From Myxococcus qinghaiensis (GTDB taxonomy: Bacteria; Myxococcota; Myxococcia; Myxococcales; Myxococcaceae), in assembly GCF_024198215.1 (NCBI RefSeq), contig NZ_JAKCFA010000036.1, forward strand, positions 1 to 64,000: a stretch of DNA of 64,000 nt. The letters are read 5' to 3'. Shown here piece after piece: positions 52,330-61,246 of this stretch (position 1 is the stretch's first letter; each line of letters starts with the position of its first letter). A program made the translations under genes and the position numbers. The notes beneath the pieces were generated by a model. That model saw only the letters and a list, made by a program, of their open reading frames with translations, was not told the origin of the DNA and made no database searches.

Positions 52330-53985
52330 CTACACGGTCTTCACCAGCGCCCGACCCGCCGCCCGACCCGAGAAGATGCACCCACCGAGGAACGTGCCCT
52401 CCAGCGCCCGATACCCGTGCACCCCTCCTCCACCGAACCCGGCCACCTCACCGGCCGCGTAGAGGCCGGGAATCACCTGTCCCTGCGCCCCGAACACCTG
52501 GCCTGACAGGTTCGTCTCGAACCCGCCCAGCGTCTTGCGCGTCAGCACGTTCAGCTTCACGCCGATGAGCGGCCCCGCCTTCGGGTCCAGGATGCGGTGC
52601 AGCTTCGCCGTGCGCACCAGCTGGTCCCCACGGTACCCGCGCGCCTGTCGAATCGCGGCAATCTGCAAGTCCTTCCCGAACGGGTTGTCCAACTGCCTGT
52701 CCCGAGCGAGCACCTCGCGCTCCACCGTCGCGAAGTCGAGCACCTGCTTCTCCGTCTTCGCGTTCATCCCCTCCACCAACGTCCGCAAGTCATTCGCGAC
52801 GACGAAGTCCGCGCCGTGCTCCTTGAACGCCTCCACCGGTCCCATCGCCTTCTTGCCCACCGCCCGGTTGAGCACGCCCTTCCAATCCTTGCCCGTCAGG
52901 TCCGGGTTCTGCTCGGAGCCCGAGAGCGCGAACTCCTTCTTCAGAATCCACTGGTTCAACACGAACCACGAATACTCGTACCCCGTCTTCAGGATGTGCT
53001 CGAGCGTCCCCAGCGTGTCGAACCCCGGGTACAGCGGCGGAGGCAAGCGCTTGCCCGTCGCGTCCAGCCACAGCGAGCTGGGCCCTGGAAGAATCCGGAT
53101 GCCGTGCCGAGGCCAGATGGGGTTCCAGTTCCTCAACCCCTCCGTGTAATGCCACATGCGGTCGCGGTTGATGAGCCGTCCACCCGCCGCCTCCGTAATC
53201 GCAATCATCCGCCCGTCCACGTGCGCCGGCACGCCCTGCACCATGAACTTCGGCGCGGGCCCCATGCGCTCGGGCCAGCTCTTGCGCACCAGCTCGTGGT
53301 TGCCGCCAATGCCTCCCGACGTGACAACCACCGCCGAGCCTCGCAGCTCGAAGTCCCCCGCCGTCTCCCGAGGGCTGCTCACCCCACGCTCCACGTCCGA
53401 GGGCACCAGCTTCATCCCTCGCACCCCCACCACCGCCCCCGCCTCGACGAGCAGCTCGTCCACCCGGTGCCGGAACAGGAACGTCAGCGTCCCCTTCTCC
53501 CGCGCCGCCTGCGCTCGCCGGATGAAGGGCGCCAGCACCCCCGGCCCCGTCCCCCACGTCACGTGGAAGCGAGGCACGGAGTTGCCATGCCCCACCGCGC
53601 CATAGCCACCGCGCTCGGCCCAGCCCACCACCGGGAACCAGCGCATGCCCTGCGCGTGCAGCCACGGGCGCATCTCCGTCGCCGCGAAATCGACGAAGGC
53701 CTCCGCCCACTTCCGGGGCCAGTGGTCCTCCTCGCGGTCGAACCCCGCGGTGCCCATCCAGTCCTCGAGCGCCAGCGCGTGCGAGTCCTTGATGCCCATG
53801 CGCCGCTGCTCCGGCGAGTCCACCAGGAACAACCCGCCGAAGGACCAGAACGCCTGTCCTCCCAGGTTCTGCTCGCCCTCCTGGTCGACCACCGTGACGC
53901 GCTTGCCCGCCTCCGCGAGCTCCGTCGCCGCGACGAGCCCCGCGAGCCCACCACCCACGACGATGACATCCGCCTGCTGTCCCAT
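52330..53985 (-). CDS. FAD-binding dehydrogenase (fumarate reductase/KstD-like flavoprotein)
   Basis: A 551-residue flavoprotein read from ATG 53985 (GGGAGG upstream). It opens with ADVIVVGGGLAGLVAATELAEAGKRVTVVDQEG, a GxGxxG dinucleotide site, then NLGGQAFWSFGGLFLVDSPEQRRMGI. AVVVTSGGIGGNHELVRKSWP and the C-terminal VIPGLYAAGEVAGFGGGGVHGYRALEGTFLGGCIFSGR close the FAD fold as in the FAD-binding dehydrogenase group related to 3-ketosteroid dehydrogenases and fumarate reductases. There is no Tat or Sec signal, so it is cytoplasmic. It follows the AllA-like gene by 45 bp, probably in one operon. The substrate is unknown. Confidence 0.91.
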   Translation of the reverse strand: MGQQADVIVVGGGLAGLVAATELAEAGKRVTVVDQEGEQNLGGQAFWSFGGLFLVDSPEQRRMGIKDSHALALEDWMGTAGFDREEDHWPRKWAEAFVDFAATEMRPWLHAQGMRWFPVVGWAERGGYGAVGHGNSVPRFHVTWGTGPGVLAPFIRRAQAAREKGTLTFLFRHRVDELLVEAGAVVGVRGMKLVPSDVERGVSSPRETAGDFELRGSAVVVTSGGIGGNHELVRKSWPERMGPAPKFMVQGVPAHVDGRMIAITEAAGGRLINRDRMWHYTEGLRNWNPIWPRHGIRILPGPSSLWLDATGKRLPPPLYPGFDTLGTLEHILKTGYEYSWFVLNQWILKKEFALSGSEQNPDLTGKDWKGVLNRAVGKKAMGPVEAFKEHGADFVVANDLRTLVEGMNAKTEKQVLDFATVEREVLARDRQLDNPFGKDLQIAAIRQARGYRGDQLVRTAKLHRILDPKAGPLIGVKLNVLTRKTLGGFETNLSGQVFGAQGQVIPGLYAAGEVAGFGGGGVHGYRALEGTFLGGCIFSGRAAGRALVKTV

Positions 53986-54030
53986 CCGGAGCCTCCCAGG
54001 TCCCAAACCAACGGAGGCCGGATGATAGCC

Positions 54031-54558
54031 TCAGTCGTCGACCTGGACGCGCACCCTCGACGCCTCGGCGAACTGACGCACCACGCAGTCCCCCGCGCTC
54101 CCGTCCTCCCAGGCCAGCATCGCGAACTCCGCCGGGGAGTCCAACGCGATGATGGGGTGGTGCCACACGCCCCGGTGGTAGTTCACGCCCTCCCCCGGCC
54201 CACACACGAAGGCCTCCAGCTTCTCCACGTCCGGGCCTCCCTCAGGCAGGCTCGGCGCGACACACACCAGGTACCGCTCGCAGCGCATGGGCAGGAACGC
54301 CTGGCTCGAGTGCGGATGGTGCTCCAGCAGCTTCACCGTGAAGGGCAGCCCCTGGGGCACCGAGCGGAACACCGCGAGGTTCGGCTTCGCCGAGTCCCGC
54401 CCGTTCTCCAGCCGCGCCGACCAGTCGAACCGCACCGCCGTGCCCTGATTCGCCGACGCCCCCGGCCCCAGCCCCGCGGAGACGACGTCACCAAAAGGGG
54501 CGAAGCCTTCCGGCGACAACTTCCGCGCGACGATGACTCGGGGCTCGTGCTCACTCAT
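54031..54558 (-). CDS. Ureidoglycolate lyase family protein (AllA-like)
   Basis: A 175-residue cupin-fold protein from ATG 54558. It has ARKLSPEGFAPFGDVV, LLEHHPHSSQAFLPMRCERYLVCVAP, KLEAFVCGPGEGVNYHRGVWHHPIIALDSPAEFAMLAWEDGSAGDCVV, matching the AllA family (EHHPxSSQAFxP and GVNYxxGxWHHP). The known enzyme converts ureidoglycolate to glyoxylate and urea in purine breakdown. No other allantoin-pathway gene is present here, so the paired FAD enzyme may define a different pathway. Confidence 0.92.
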   Translation of the reverse strand: MSEHEPRVIVARKLSPEGFAPFGDVVSAGLGPGASANQGTAVRFDWSARLENGRDSAKPNLAVFRSVPQGLPFTVKLLEHHPHSSQAFLPMRCERYLVCVAPSLPEGGPDVEKLEAFVCGPGEGVNYHRGVWHHPIIALDSPAEFAMLAWEDGSAGDCVVRQFAEASRVRVQVDD

Positions 54559-54725
54559 GCCTGAAGCATAGCCCCGGGGCCCCTCGACATTGCCATGGGA
54601 CTGTCATGGTCAACCCCTCTCCACCCGACGTCCCGAGTGGTCTCCACGTCAAAGGGGACTTCATCTTTCGTTTACATCGCCATGGCATCTTGCACGAACT
54701 CAGAGCCGCCACGCCGAGCCCCCCC

Positions 54726-56909
54726 ATGCGAATCCTTGTCGCCGCACTCGTCCTCCTGAGCGCCCCCGTCCTCGCGCAACCCCAGGCGCCAGCCAAACCC
54801 TCCAGCTTCTTCCGTCAGCTCCTGGAGACGCGCTACTTCAACGCCGGTCGTCCCGTCGGCGTGAATGTCACCCCGGACGAGCAGACGCTCTTCTTCCTGC
54901 GCAACCCCGCCACCTCCAACGCGCTCTCCCTCCACGCCTTCGACGTGGCCACCGGCCAGACACGGGAGCTGCTCACGCCCGAGAGCCTCCTCCAAGGCGC
55001 CGAGGAGACCCTCACCCCCGAAGAGAAATCCCGCCGCGAGCGCATGCGGATGACCGCGCGAGGGTTCACCTCCTACGCCCTGTCCGAGGATGGCGAGAAG
55101 CTCCTCATGGGCCTGTCCGGCAAGCTGTACGTCGTCGCGCGAGCCACCGGGAAGGTGACCGAGCTCAAGACAGGCCCCAGCGTCATCGACCCGCGCTTCT
55201 CCCCGGACGGCACCCAGGTGGCCTACGTCCGCGAGCACGACGTGTATCGCCTGGACCTGGCCACGAACACCGAGCGCCGAATCACTCAAGGCGGCACAGA
55301 GGAGAAGACCCACGGGCTGGCGGAGTTCATCGCCCAGGAGGAGATGTATCGCTTCAACGGCTTCTGGTGGAGCCCGGACGGCAAGGCCCTGGCCTACACG
55401 GAGTCCGACACGAGCGGCGTGGAGAAGCTCTCCCTCACGGACGCCCGCAACCCCGAGCAGGGCGCGCAGCAGCTCTCCTACCCGCGCGCCGGAAAAGCCA
55501 ACGCCAGGGTGCGGCTGGGCGTCATCCCCGTCACCGGCGGGAAGACGACGTGGGTGAGCTGGGACGCGGAGAAGTATCCGTACCTCGCCACCGTGCGCTG
55601 GCCGGCGAAGGGCCCGCTGACACTCCTGGTCCAGAACCGCGCCCAGACGGAGGAGCTCCTCCTCGCCGTGGATGTGAAGACAGGGCGCACCCGCACCCTG
55701 CTCGTGGAGCGCGACGAGGCCTGGCTCACGCTGGACCAGACCTTCCCCTGGTGGCTGGACGACGGCAGCGGCTTTCTCTGGAGCACCGAGCGCAACGGCT
55801 CACCGGAGCTGGAGCTGCGCGACGCCACGGGCAAGCTCGTGCGCTCGCTCGTCCCGCCCGACGCGGGCTTCGAGATGCTTGCGGGCTACGTGGAGAAGGA
55901 AGGCACCGTCTACTTCCTGGGCGGCGCGAACTCCACGGAGCGCTACCTGTGGCGCGTGAAGCCGGGCGACAAGCCCACGCGGGTCACCACCGGAGGCCCG
56001 GCGCTGGAGTCGGCCCGCATCTCGAAGCGGGGTGGCTTGCTCGTGGTGACGTCGGAGGGCCCCAAGAGCATGCGGAATACCGTCGTCCTCAAGTCGGATG
56101 GCACCCGCGTGGGCGAGCTGCCCTCCGTCGCGAAGGAGCCGCCCTTCCAGCCTCGGCTGGAGGTGCGCCACGTGGGCAAGGAGCGCTACCCCACGGCCCT
56201 GCTGCGCCCGCGCGACGCGAAGCCCGGGGTGAAGCTGCCCGTCATCGTCGAAATCTACGCGGGCCCGGGCACCGCTATGGTCCGCCAGAGCATGGCGGCG
56301 AACCTCACCGCGCAGTGGATGGCGGACCAGGGCTTCCTCGTCGTGAAGCTGGACGGACGCGGCTCCTCGTCCACGGCCGACGCGAAGCTGCGCAAGCCCA
56401 AGTACCACTTCGCCCAGACGCTGATGGACGAACAGGTGGCGGCGCTGCGCGCGCTCGCGGCGGAGGTGCCGGAGCTGGACTTGAACCGCGTGGGAATCAC
56501 GGGCGCCAGCCACGGCGGCTACATGTCAGCGCTCGCCGTGCTCACCCGGCCCGACGTCTTCAAGGCCGCGGTGGCGGTGTCGGCGGTGACGGACTGGCGC
56601 GACTATGACACGCACCTGACGGAGCGCTTCCTCGGCCTGCCCGACGAACACCCGGAGGCCTACGCCCAGAGCTCCCTGCTCACCCACGTGAAGCCGGGCC
56701 AGCCCATGGGCAAGCTCCTCGTCATCCACGGCACCGCGGACGACAACGTCTTCTTCTTCCACGCCCTCAAGCTGTCGGACGCCCTGCTCCGCGCGGGCCA
56801 GCCCCATGACTTCCTGCCACTCAGTGGCATGACACACATGGTGTCGGACCCGCTGGTGGCGGAGCGCGTGGGGGAGGCCACCGTGCGCTACTTCAAGCAG
56901 CATCTGTGA
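54726..56909 (+). CDS. S9-family prolyl oligopeptidase / dipeptidyl peptidase IV-like protease
   Basis: A 727-residue protein from ATG 54726 with a signal peptide (ILVAALVLLSAPVLAQP). The N-terminal ~450 residues form the DPP-IV-type propeller (GVNVTPDEQTLFFLR, DPRFSPDGTQVAYVREHDVYRLDL, EEMYRFNGFWWSPDGKALAYTESD with the Glu-Glu substrate-binding motif). The alpha/beta-hydrolase domain has the full triad: S595 (GASHGGYMS), D673 (GTADDNVFF) and H704 (GMTHMVS). A periplasmic or secreted exopeptidase that removes X-Pro or related dipeptides is expected. It is divergent from AllA and convergent with the M16 pair. Confidence 0.94.
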   Translation: MRILVAALVLLSAPVLAQPQAPAKPSSFFRQLLETRYFNAGRPVGVNVTPDEQTLFFLRNPATSNALSLHAFDVATGQTRELLTPESLLQGAEETLTPEEKSRRERMRMTARGFTSYALSEDGEKLLMGLSGKLYVVARATGKVTELKTGPSVIDPRFSPDGTQVAYVREHDVYRLDLATNTERRITQGGTEEKTHGLAEFIAQEEMYRFNGFWWSPDGKALAYTESDTSGVEKLSLTDARNPEQGAQQLSYPRAGKANARVRLGVIPVTGGKTTWVSWDAEKYPYLATVRWPAKGPLTLLVQNRAQTEELLLAVDVKTGRTRTLLVERDEAWLTLDQTFPWWLDDGSGFLWSTERNGSPELELRDATGKLVRSLVPPDAGFEMLAGYVEKEGTVYFLGGANSTERYLWRVKPGDKPTRVTTGGPALESARISKRGGLLVVTSEGPKSMRNTVVLKSDGTRVGELPSVAKEPPFQPRLEVRHVGKERYPTALLRPRDAKPGVKLPVIVEIYAGPGTAMVRQSMAANLTAQWMADQGFLVVKLDGRGSSSTADAKLRKPKYHFAQTLMDEQVAALRALAAEVPELDLNRVGITGASHGGYMSALAVLTRPDVFKAAVAVSAVTDWRDYDTHLTERFLGLPDEHPEAYAQSSLLTHVKPGQPMGKLLVIHGTADDNVFFFHALKLSDALLRAGQPHDFLPLSGMTHMVSDPLVAERVGEATVRYFKQHL

Positions 56910-56965
56910 CGGGCCCTGGGGGCGGAGGCGACAGCAGGCCTCCGCCCCAGCAGCACTCAGTCAGC

Positions 56966-58375
56966 TCAGCGAACCGGAGGCGGCAGCACCTTGAGCTGCG
57001 GCTTCACGACCTTCAGGTCGCCCACCACCACGATGGTCATCGCCTCGCGCGAGAGCGACTTCGTGGCCATCTGCCGCACCTGCTCCGGGGTGACGGCCAT
57101 CACCGTCTGCACGTAGTCGCGCAGGTACGAGTCCGGCAGCCCGTGGAGGTCCACGAAGCGCAGCTTGCCGATGATGCCGTTGCGCGACGAGTTCTGGAGC
57201 AGGAAGACGCCCGCCAGGTAGTTCTGCACCTCGCGCAGCTCCTCCGCGGAGGGCGGCGTCTTGCGCAGCGTGTCCACCTCCTTGAGCACCTCCTTCAGCG
57301 ACTCCCCGGTGACGGCCGTCGTCACGTCCGCGTTCTGCACCCAGGACGCATCCCCCACGTGCACGGAGACCGTGCTGTAGGGCGAGTACGAATAGCCCTT
57401 CTTCTCGCGGATGTTCGCGGTGATGCGCGAGCTGAAGTAGCCACCCAAGAGCGTGTTCATCACCTCCTGCTGGACGTAGTCGGGGCTCGTGGCCGGCAGC
57501 GCCTTCACCGAGACGCGCACCGTGGACTGCACCGCGCCGGGCCGGTCCAGGTACTGCACCGACTTCGCCACCTGCTGCGTCGGCGGGTTCTGGACTCGCG
57601 CGGGGCCCGGCTTCCAGCCGGAGAACGCCTCGCGCACCGCCTTCTCCACCGAGGCCGCATCGAACAGGCCAACGATGTAGAGCCGGGAGCGGGCCGCGCC
57701 GATGTTCGCGTCGTAGAACCCGCGCACGCCCTCTCGCGTGTAGCCCTTCAGCATCTCCTCCGTCGGGAAGAGGCGGCCATAGGGATGGTCGCCATAGACG
57801 GACTTCGCCAGCAGCTCGTCGGCGAGCACCTGCGGCTGGCTCCGGTAGATGGCCACGTCACGCAGCAGGTTCGCCTTCACCCGCTCCACCTCCGTCTGGG
57901 GGAAGGCCGGGTTCTGGATGACGTCCGCGATGAGCGCCACCGCCTGGGGCGCCGACTCGGAGAGCACCTCCAGGCCGACGAACGTCTGGTCCGTCGTGGT
58001 TCCGACGTTGAGCTGTCCGCCCAGGCCGGCGGCCGTCTGCGCCACCTGCTCGGCGGAGCGCGTGGTGGTGCCCTCCACCAGCAGCTTGCCCGTCAGGTCC
58101 GCGAGCCAGACCTCGTTGGCCTTCTCGTGGATGTTGCCCGTGTCGATGGCGAGCTGGATGGCGACCTTCGGCATGTCGCCGTAAGGCAGCAGGGAGACCT
58201 CCAGCCCGTTGTCGAGCTTGAACTCGGTGCGGACGGGGACCTTGAACGGCTTGGGGGCCGCGGGAGCCGGAGGGGCCTCCTTGGCGGCGGGAGCGGCGAT
58301 GGCGGGCGCGTGGAGAAGCCCGAGCACCATCAGCGCGGGAGCGACAAGACGGCTGCGAAGTGAGCGCGTGTTCAT
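56966..58375 (-). CDS. M16-family peptidase-like protein, non-catalytic subunit
   Basis: A 469-residue protein read from ATG 58375, with GAGG 11 bases upstream; ATG 58384 is possible but has GAGG only two bases away. A signal peptide (LVAPALMVLGLLHAPAIAAPA) precedes an M16 fold (FKLDNGLEVSLLPYGDMPKVAIQLAIDTGNIHE, VQTVMAVTPEQVRQMATKSL). The zinc motif HxxEH is missing: the corresponding place reads WLADLTGKLL. It should therefore be the inactive partner of the gene just upstream, as in two-subunit M16 enzymes such as the mitochondrial processing peptidase. The genes are 13 bp apart. Confidence 0.92.
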   Translation of the reverse strand: MNTRSLRSRLVAPALMVLGLLHAPAIAAPAAKEAPPAPAAPKPFKVPVRTEFKLDNGLEVSLLPYGDMPKVAIQLAIDTGNIHEKANEVWLADLTGKLLVEGTTTRSAEQVAQTAAGLGGQLNVGTTTDQTFVGLEVLSESAPQAVALIADVIQNPAFPQTEVERVKANLLRDVAIYRSQPQVLADELLAKSVYGDHPYGRLFPTEEMLKGYTREGVRGFYDANIGAARSRLYIVGLFDAASVEKAVREAFSGWKPGPARVQNPPTQQVAKSVQYLDRPGAVQSTVRVSVKALPATSPDYVQQEVMNTLLGGYFSSRITANIREKKGYSYSPYSTVSVHVGDASWVQNADVTTAVTGESLKEVLKEVDTLRKTPPSAEELREVQNYLAGVFLLQNSSRNGIIGKLRFVDLHGLPDSYLRDYVQTVMAVTPEQVRQMATKSLSREAMTIVVVGDLKVVKPQLKVLPPPVR

Positions 58376-58388
58376 GGGTCGCATGTCC

Positions 58389-59828
58389 TCAGCGGGCCTG
58401 GGCCTTGGTGGGGGCGGGAGTCACCGTGAGCACCGTGCGGTTCTCACGGCGCAGGTACTCGCGCGCCGTCTTCTGGATGAGCTCGGGTGACACCTTCATC
58501 AGCTCGTCCTCGAGCCGGTTGATGCGCTCCGGGTCGTCGAAGAAGAGCGCGAAGGAGGCCAGCAGGTCCGCGCGGCCGAAGCCGAGGAACGACTCCACGT
58601 GCTCGTACAGCCGCGAGCGCGCCTTCACCCGCGCCCGCGCCAGCGTCGCCGCGTCGATGGGCTTCTCTTGCAACTGCGTCACCACCCCGTCGAACTCCTG
58701 GAGAATCGTCTCCGTCGTCGTGCCCGCGTCGTGGAACAGATAGGCGGTCCACTGCATGGGGCCGTTGTAGTTCCACTGGTTGCCCAGCTCGTTCACCCCA
58801 CCCTGCAGCTCCCCGGTGAGGCCCTTCTTCTGCACGAGCTGCTGGTAGAGCGCGCTGTCGTTGCCCTTGAGGAGCACCTCGTCCACCAGCGCCATGGCGT
58901 AGTACTCGGGCGTGCCCACCGCGGGCATGTGGTAGCCCACCGCGAGCGCGGGACGCTCGGCCAGCGGGTCCTTCTTGTCGTGGCGCTTCTCCTTCTCCTG
59001 GCGCGGCTCGGAGATGTCAGGCTTCTGCGGCTGCGCCACCGTGGGCAGCGGCCCGAAGTACTTCTTCACCCAGCCCTTCACCTGCTCGGGCTCGAAGTCG
59101 CCGACGACGACCAGCACGGCGTTGCTCGGCGCGTAGTACGTCTTGAAGAACGACTTCACGTCTTCCAGCGTCGCGGCCTCCAGGTCCTTGAGGTCGCCGT
59201 AGAAGTTGTGCGCGTTGTACCAGTTGGTGTTCGCCACCTGCGGCATGTCCAGCCACGGGAAGCCGCCGTAGGGCTGGTTGAGGACGTTGACCTTCACCTC
59301 GTTGGCCACCACGCCCTGCTGGTTCTTGAGGTTCTCCTGCGTCACCTCCAGGCCGCGCATCCGGTCGGCCTCCGCCCAGAGCATCGTCTCCAGCGCGTTG
59401 GAGGGGACAATCTCGAAGTAGTTGGTGAAGTCGAAGCGGGTGGAGCCGTTGAGGATGCCGCCGTTCTTCTGGATGAGGCGGATGAACTCCATCTTCCCCA
59501 GGTTCGTCGAGCCCTGGAACATCATGTGCTCGAACAGGTGCGCGAAGCCGGTGCGGTTCCTCGGCTCGATGCGGAAGCCGATGTTGTAATAGACGCCAAT
59601 CGCCGTCTTGGGCGCCGTGGTGTCTCGCGAGAGCACCACCTTCAAGCCGTTGTCGAGCTTGAAGTAGTCCACCGGCACCTGGAGCTTCGGCGTCTCGGTC
59701 GGGGCAGGTGCAGCCACGGGCGTCGCCTCGGCGGGGGCCGGTGATGGGGCTTCTGGCTTCTGGGCTTCATGTGATGCCGCGCACCCGAGGAACGCGGCGG
59801 CTGTGAGCGCTCCAAATACTCTTCTCAT
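58389..59828 (-). CDS. M16-family zinc metallopeptidase, catalytic subunit, lipoprotein
   Basis: A 479-residue protein from ATG 59828 (GGGAGG upstream). A lipoprotein signal (VFGALTAAAFLGCAAS) and Pro/Ala linker precede the M16 core. The inverted zinc motif H97-LFE-H101 is present with Glu177 (GVVANEVK) as third ligand, so catalysis should be intact. The partner downstream lacks the motif. Such heterodimers cut short peptides in the periplasm. The two genes form an operon and share their transcriptional direction with the short CxxC membrane gene upstream. Confidence 0.94.
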   Translation of the reverse strand: MRRVFGALTAAAFLGCAASHEAQKPEAPSPAPAEATPVAAPAPTETPKLQVPVDYFKLDNGLKVVLSRDTTAPKTAIGVYYNIGFRIEPRNRTGFAHLFEHMMFQGSTNLGKMEFIRLIQKNGGILNGSTRFDFTNYFEIVPSNALETMLWAEADRMRGLEVTQENLKNQQGVVANEVKVNVLNQPYGGFPWLDMPQVANTNWYNAHNFYGDLKDLEAATLEDVKSFFKTYYAPSNAVLVVVGDFEPEQVKGWVKKYFGPLPTVAQPQKPDISEPRQEKEKRHDKKDPLAERPALAVGYHMPAVGTPEYYAMALVDEVLLKGNDSALYQQLVQKKGLTGELQGGVNELGNQWNYNGPMQWTAYLFHDAGTTTETILQEFDGVVTQLQEKPIDAATLARARVKARSRLYEHVESFLGFGRADLLASFALFFDDPERINRLEDELMKVSPELIQKTAREYLRRENRTVLTVTPAPTKAQAR

Positions 59829-59920
59829 CGACCCCTCCCAGGGACCTTGGCCATGTGTCGAAGGACGCCGACCCTTACGGCGAGCTGCGACCATCGATTG
59901 CGAGAACGTGCGGGCGACTT

Positions 59921-60229
59921 CTAGGCCACCATGAAGGGGGCCGAGCAGTAGGAGCAGACGACCTTGTCGCCTGGAAGAACATTGTCAGCGCCCACCAGGC
60001 CCAACACCCCGTGCGAGGCTTTCTTCCCGTCCTCCGGTGAGACGATTTCCATCACGCTCGCCACCAGCCCGAAGACCCCGAACGCCGCGCCCGCGACGCC
60101 CACCCACGCGACCACCAGGCCCACGGCCCTGCCGAGCCACTCGAGGGCGCCCGAAGCCCCACCGCGCACGGCGGCGGGCGGCAAGGCCACGGAGGTCAGC
60201 GGGGAGTCGTGACGACGAGGGGTGTTCAT
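59921..60229 (-). CDS. Short single-TM protein ending in CxxC motif
   Basis: A 102-residue protein from ATG 60229. One long hydrophobic segment (AVGLVVAWVGVAGAAFGVFGLVASVM) follows a ~30-residue N-terminus. The C-terminal tail ends VLPGDKVVCSYCSAPFMVA; the CSYC pair could bind a metal or act in redox chemistry. No family was recognised. It is oriented with the M16 pair, 92 bp upstream of it, so co-transcription is possible. Confidence 0.72.
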   Translation of the reverse strand: MNTPRRHDSPLTSVALPPAAVRGGASGALEWLGRAVGLVVAWVGVAGAAFGVFGLVASVMEIVSPEDGKKASHGVLGLVGADNVLPGDKVVCSYCSAPFMVA

Positions 60230-60365
60230 GGAGTCTCATGAGCCGCGGGTGCAACCCCGCATTCTATAGAGGCCACCCCGGCGTCGGTGTCCCAAGAAAT
60301 CCGCCCCACCGGGCCCGGACGCACTCCGGGCACGGCGAGGTTGTCACTCAGAGAAGCTCAGCCCT

Positions 60366-60923
60366 TCAGCCCTGAGGCTCCTGCGGGCACGACGGGCACA
60401 TGGGCGGGCAGTCCTGTGGGCACCACGTCGGCTCACCCGCGGAGCAGATGAAGTCACCGCACGGGGGCGTGTTGGGGCAGTCGATGGGGCAGGACCACGC
60501 ATGCTCACCGATGTCGCAGACACTGTTCCCGCAGGAAGGGCTGCCGCAGTCGCCGGGACACGACACGCTGGTCTCCCCGTTGTTGCAGATGGCATCGCCA
60601 CAGAAGGGCGTCGGCGCGCAGTCGGCGGGACACGTCCACTGGGTCTCCCCGTTGTTGCAGATGGCATCGCCACAGAAGGGCACCGAGGAGCAGTCCTCGG
60701 GACACGTGGAGCTGCTCTCCCCATGGGCGGTGTCACAGAAGTTGTCGCCGCAGATGTAGGCGCAGACCTCGCACGACGGCCAGCTGCCTCCGCACGGGCA
60801 CTGCTCCAGCCCGGCCTCCACCTGTCCAGGCTCCGCCACGCGGGAGTCGGGCGATGACGCGCCACACGCGGAGAACAGTCCCAGCGCCAGGCTTCCCACG
60901 ACGACCAACAGACGAGACTTCAT
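60366..60923 (-). CDS. Cys-repeat lipoprotein (five CGDxxC...CPxDC repeats)
   Basis: A 185-residue protein from ATG 60923 (AAGGAG upstream). A lipoprotein signal (LLVVVGSLALGLFSAC) is followed by five repeats of the form CG(D/N)x(I/V/F)CxxGExxxxCPxDC, each ~24 residues, in a compact disulfide-rich row. Two neighbouring repeats share an exact 40-bp stretch (60570-60609 and 60642-60681), so the array has been extended recently or homogenised. Repeats of this type occur in many myxobacterial surface proteins. Function is unknown. Confidence 0.9.
   Translation of the reverse strand: MKSRLLVVVGSLALGLFSACGASSPDSRVAEPGQVEAGLEQCPCGGSWPSCEVCAYICGDNFCDTAHGESSSTCPEDCSSVPFCGDAICNNGETQWTCPADCAPTPFCGDAICNNGETSVSCPGDCGSPSCGNSVCDIGEHAWSCPIDCPNTPPCGDFICSAGEPTWCPQDCPPMCPSCPQEPQG
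60570..60681. repeat. Exact 40-bp repeat with 72-bp period inside the Cys-repeat gene
   Basis: The same 40 bases (starting ggtctccccgttgttg) occur at 60570-60609 and 60642-60681. The 72-bp distance is one 24-codon protein repeat, and identity at silent positions suggests recent duplication or gene conversion. Confidence 0.92.
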
Positions 60924-61151
60924 GGACGGCTCCTTGAAAAAGGGGGTGTCCACGGTAACCCAGAATAACGCCGCAATAACAAACACAGACGATGGGTGAC
61001 TGCGCAAGGCGTCATGGACGCGCGCTCTGCGAGAGGGCCCACGCCTGACACCCGGACACTCCGCAGGGGTCTCCCCTCACCCCGCAGCGTCGTTTGACGT
61101 TTCTTCGCTCGGGCGGGGTGACAGGTCCGCGTGCCGTGTGTTACCCCGAAA

Positions 61152-61170
61152 GACCACCTCCTTGGTGGTC
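61152..61170 (+). promoter_or_regulatory. Hairpin in the leader of the KamA-type gene
   Basis: A 7-bp perfect stem (gaccacc / ggtggtc) with a 5-base loop lies about 77 bp before the start codon at 61247. It may be part of an mRNA leader structure. No matching known riboswitch fold was seen. The rest of the 323-bp gap contains no gene. Confidence 0.35.
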
Positions 61171-61246
61171 AAACGGTACGTCTGGTTACCGACAGCCCCA
61201 CTCCCTCCAGGGCCATGTCCGCGGAGCCATCGCGGAGGGCCCTGCC

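Noticed and set aside
52597..54564. 655-residue open frame antisense to the FAD dehydrogenase and AllA
   Set aside because: Antisense shadow with no motif; it spans two genes on the other strand.
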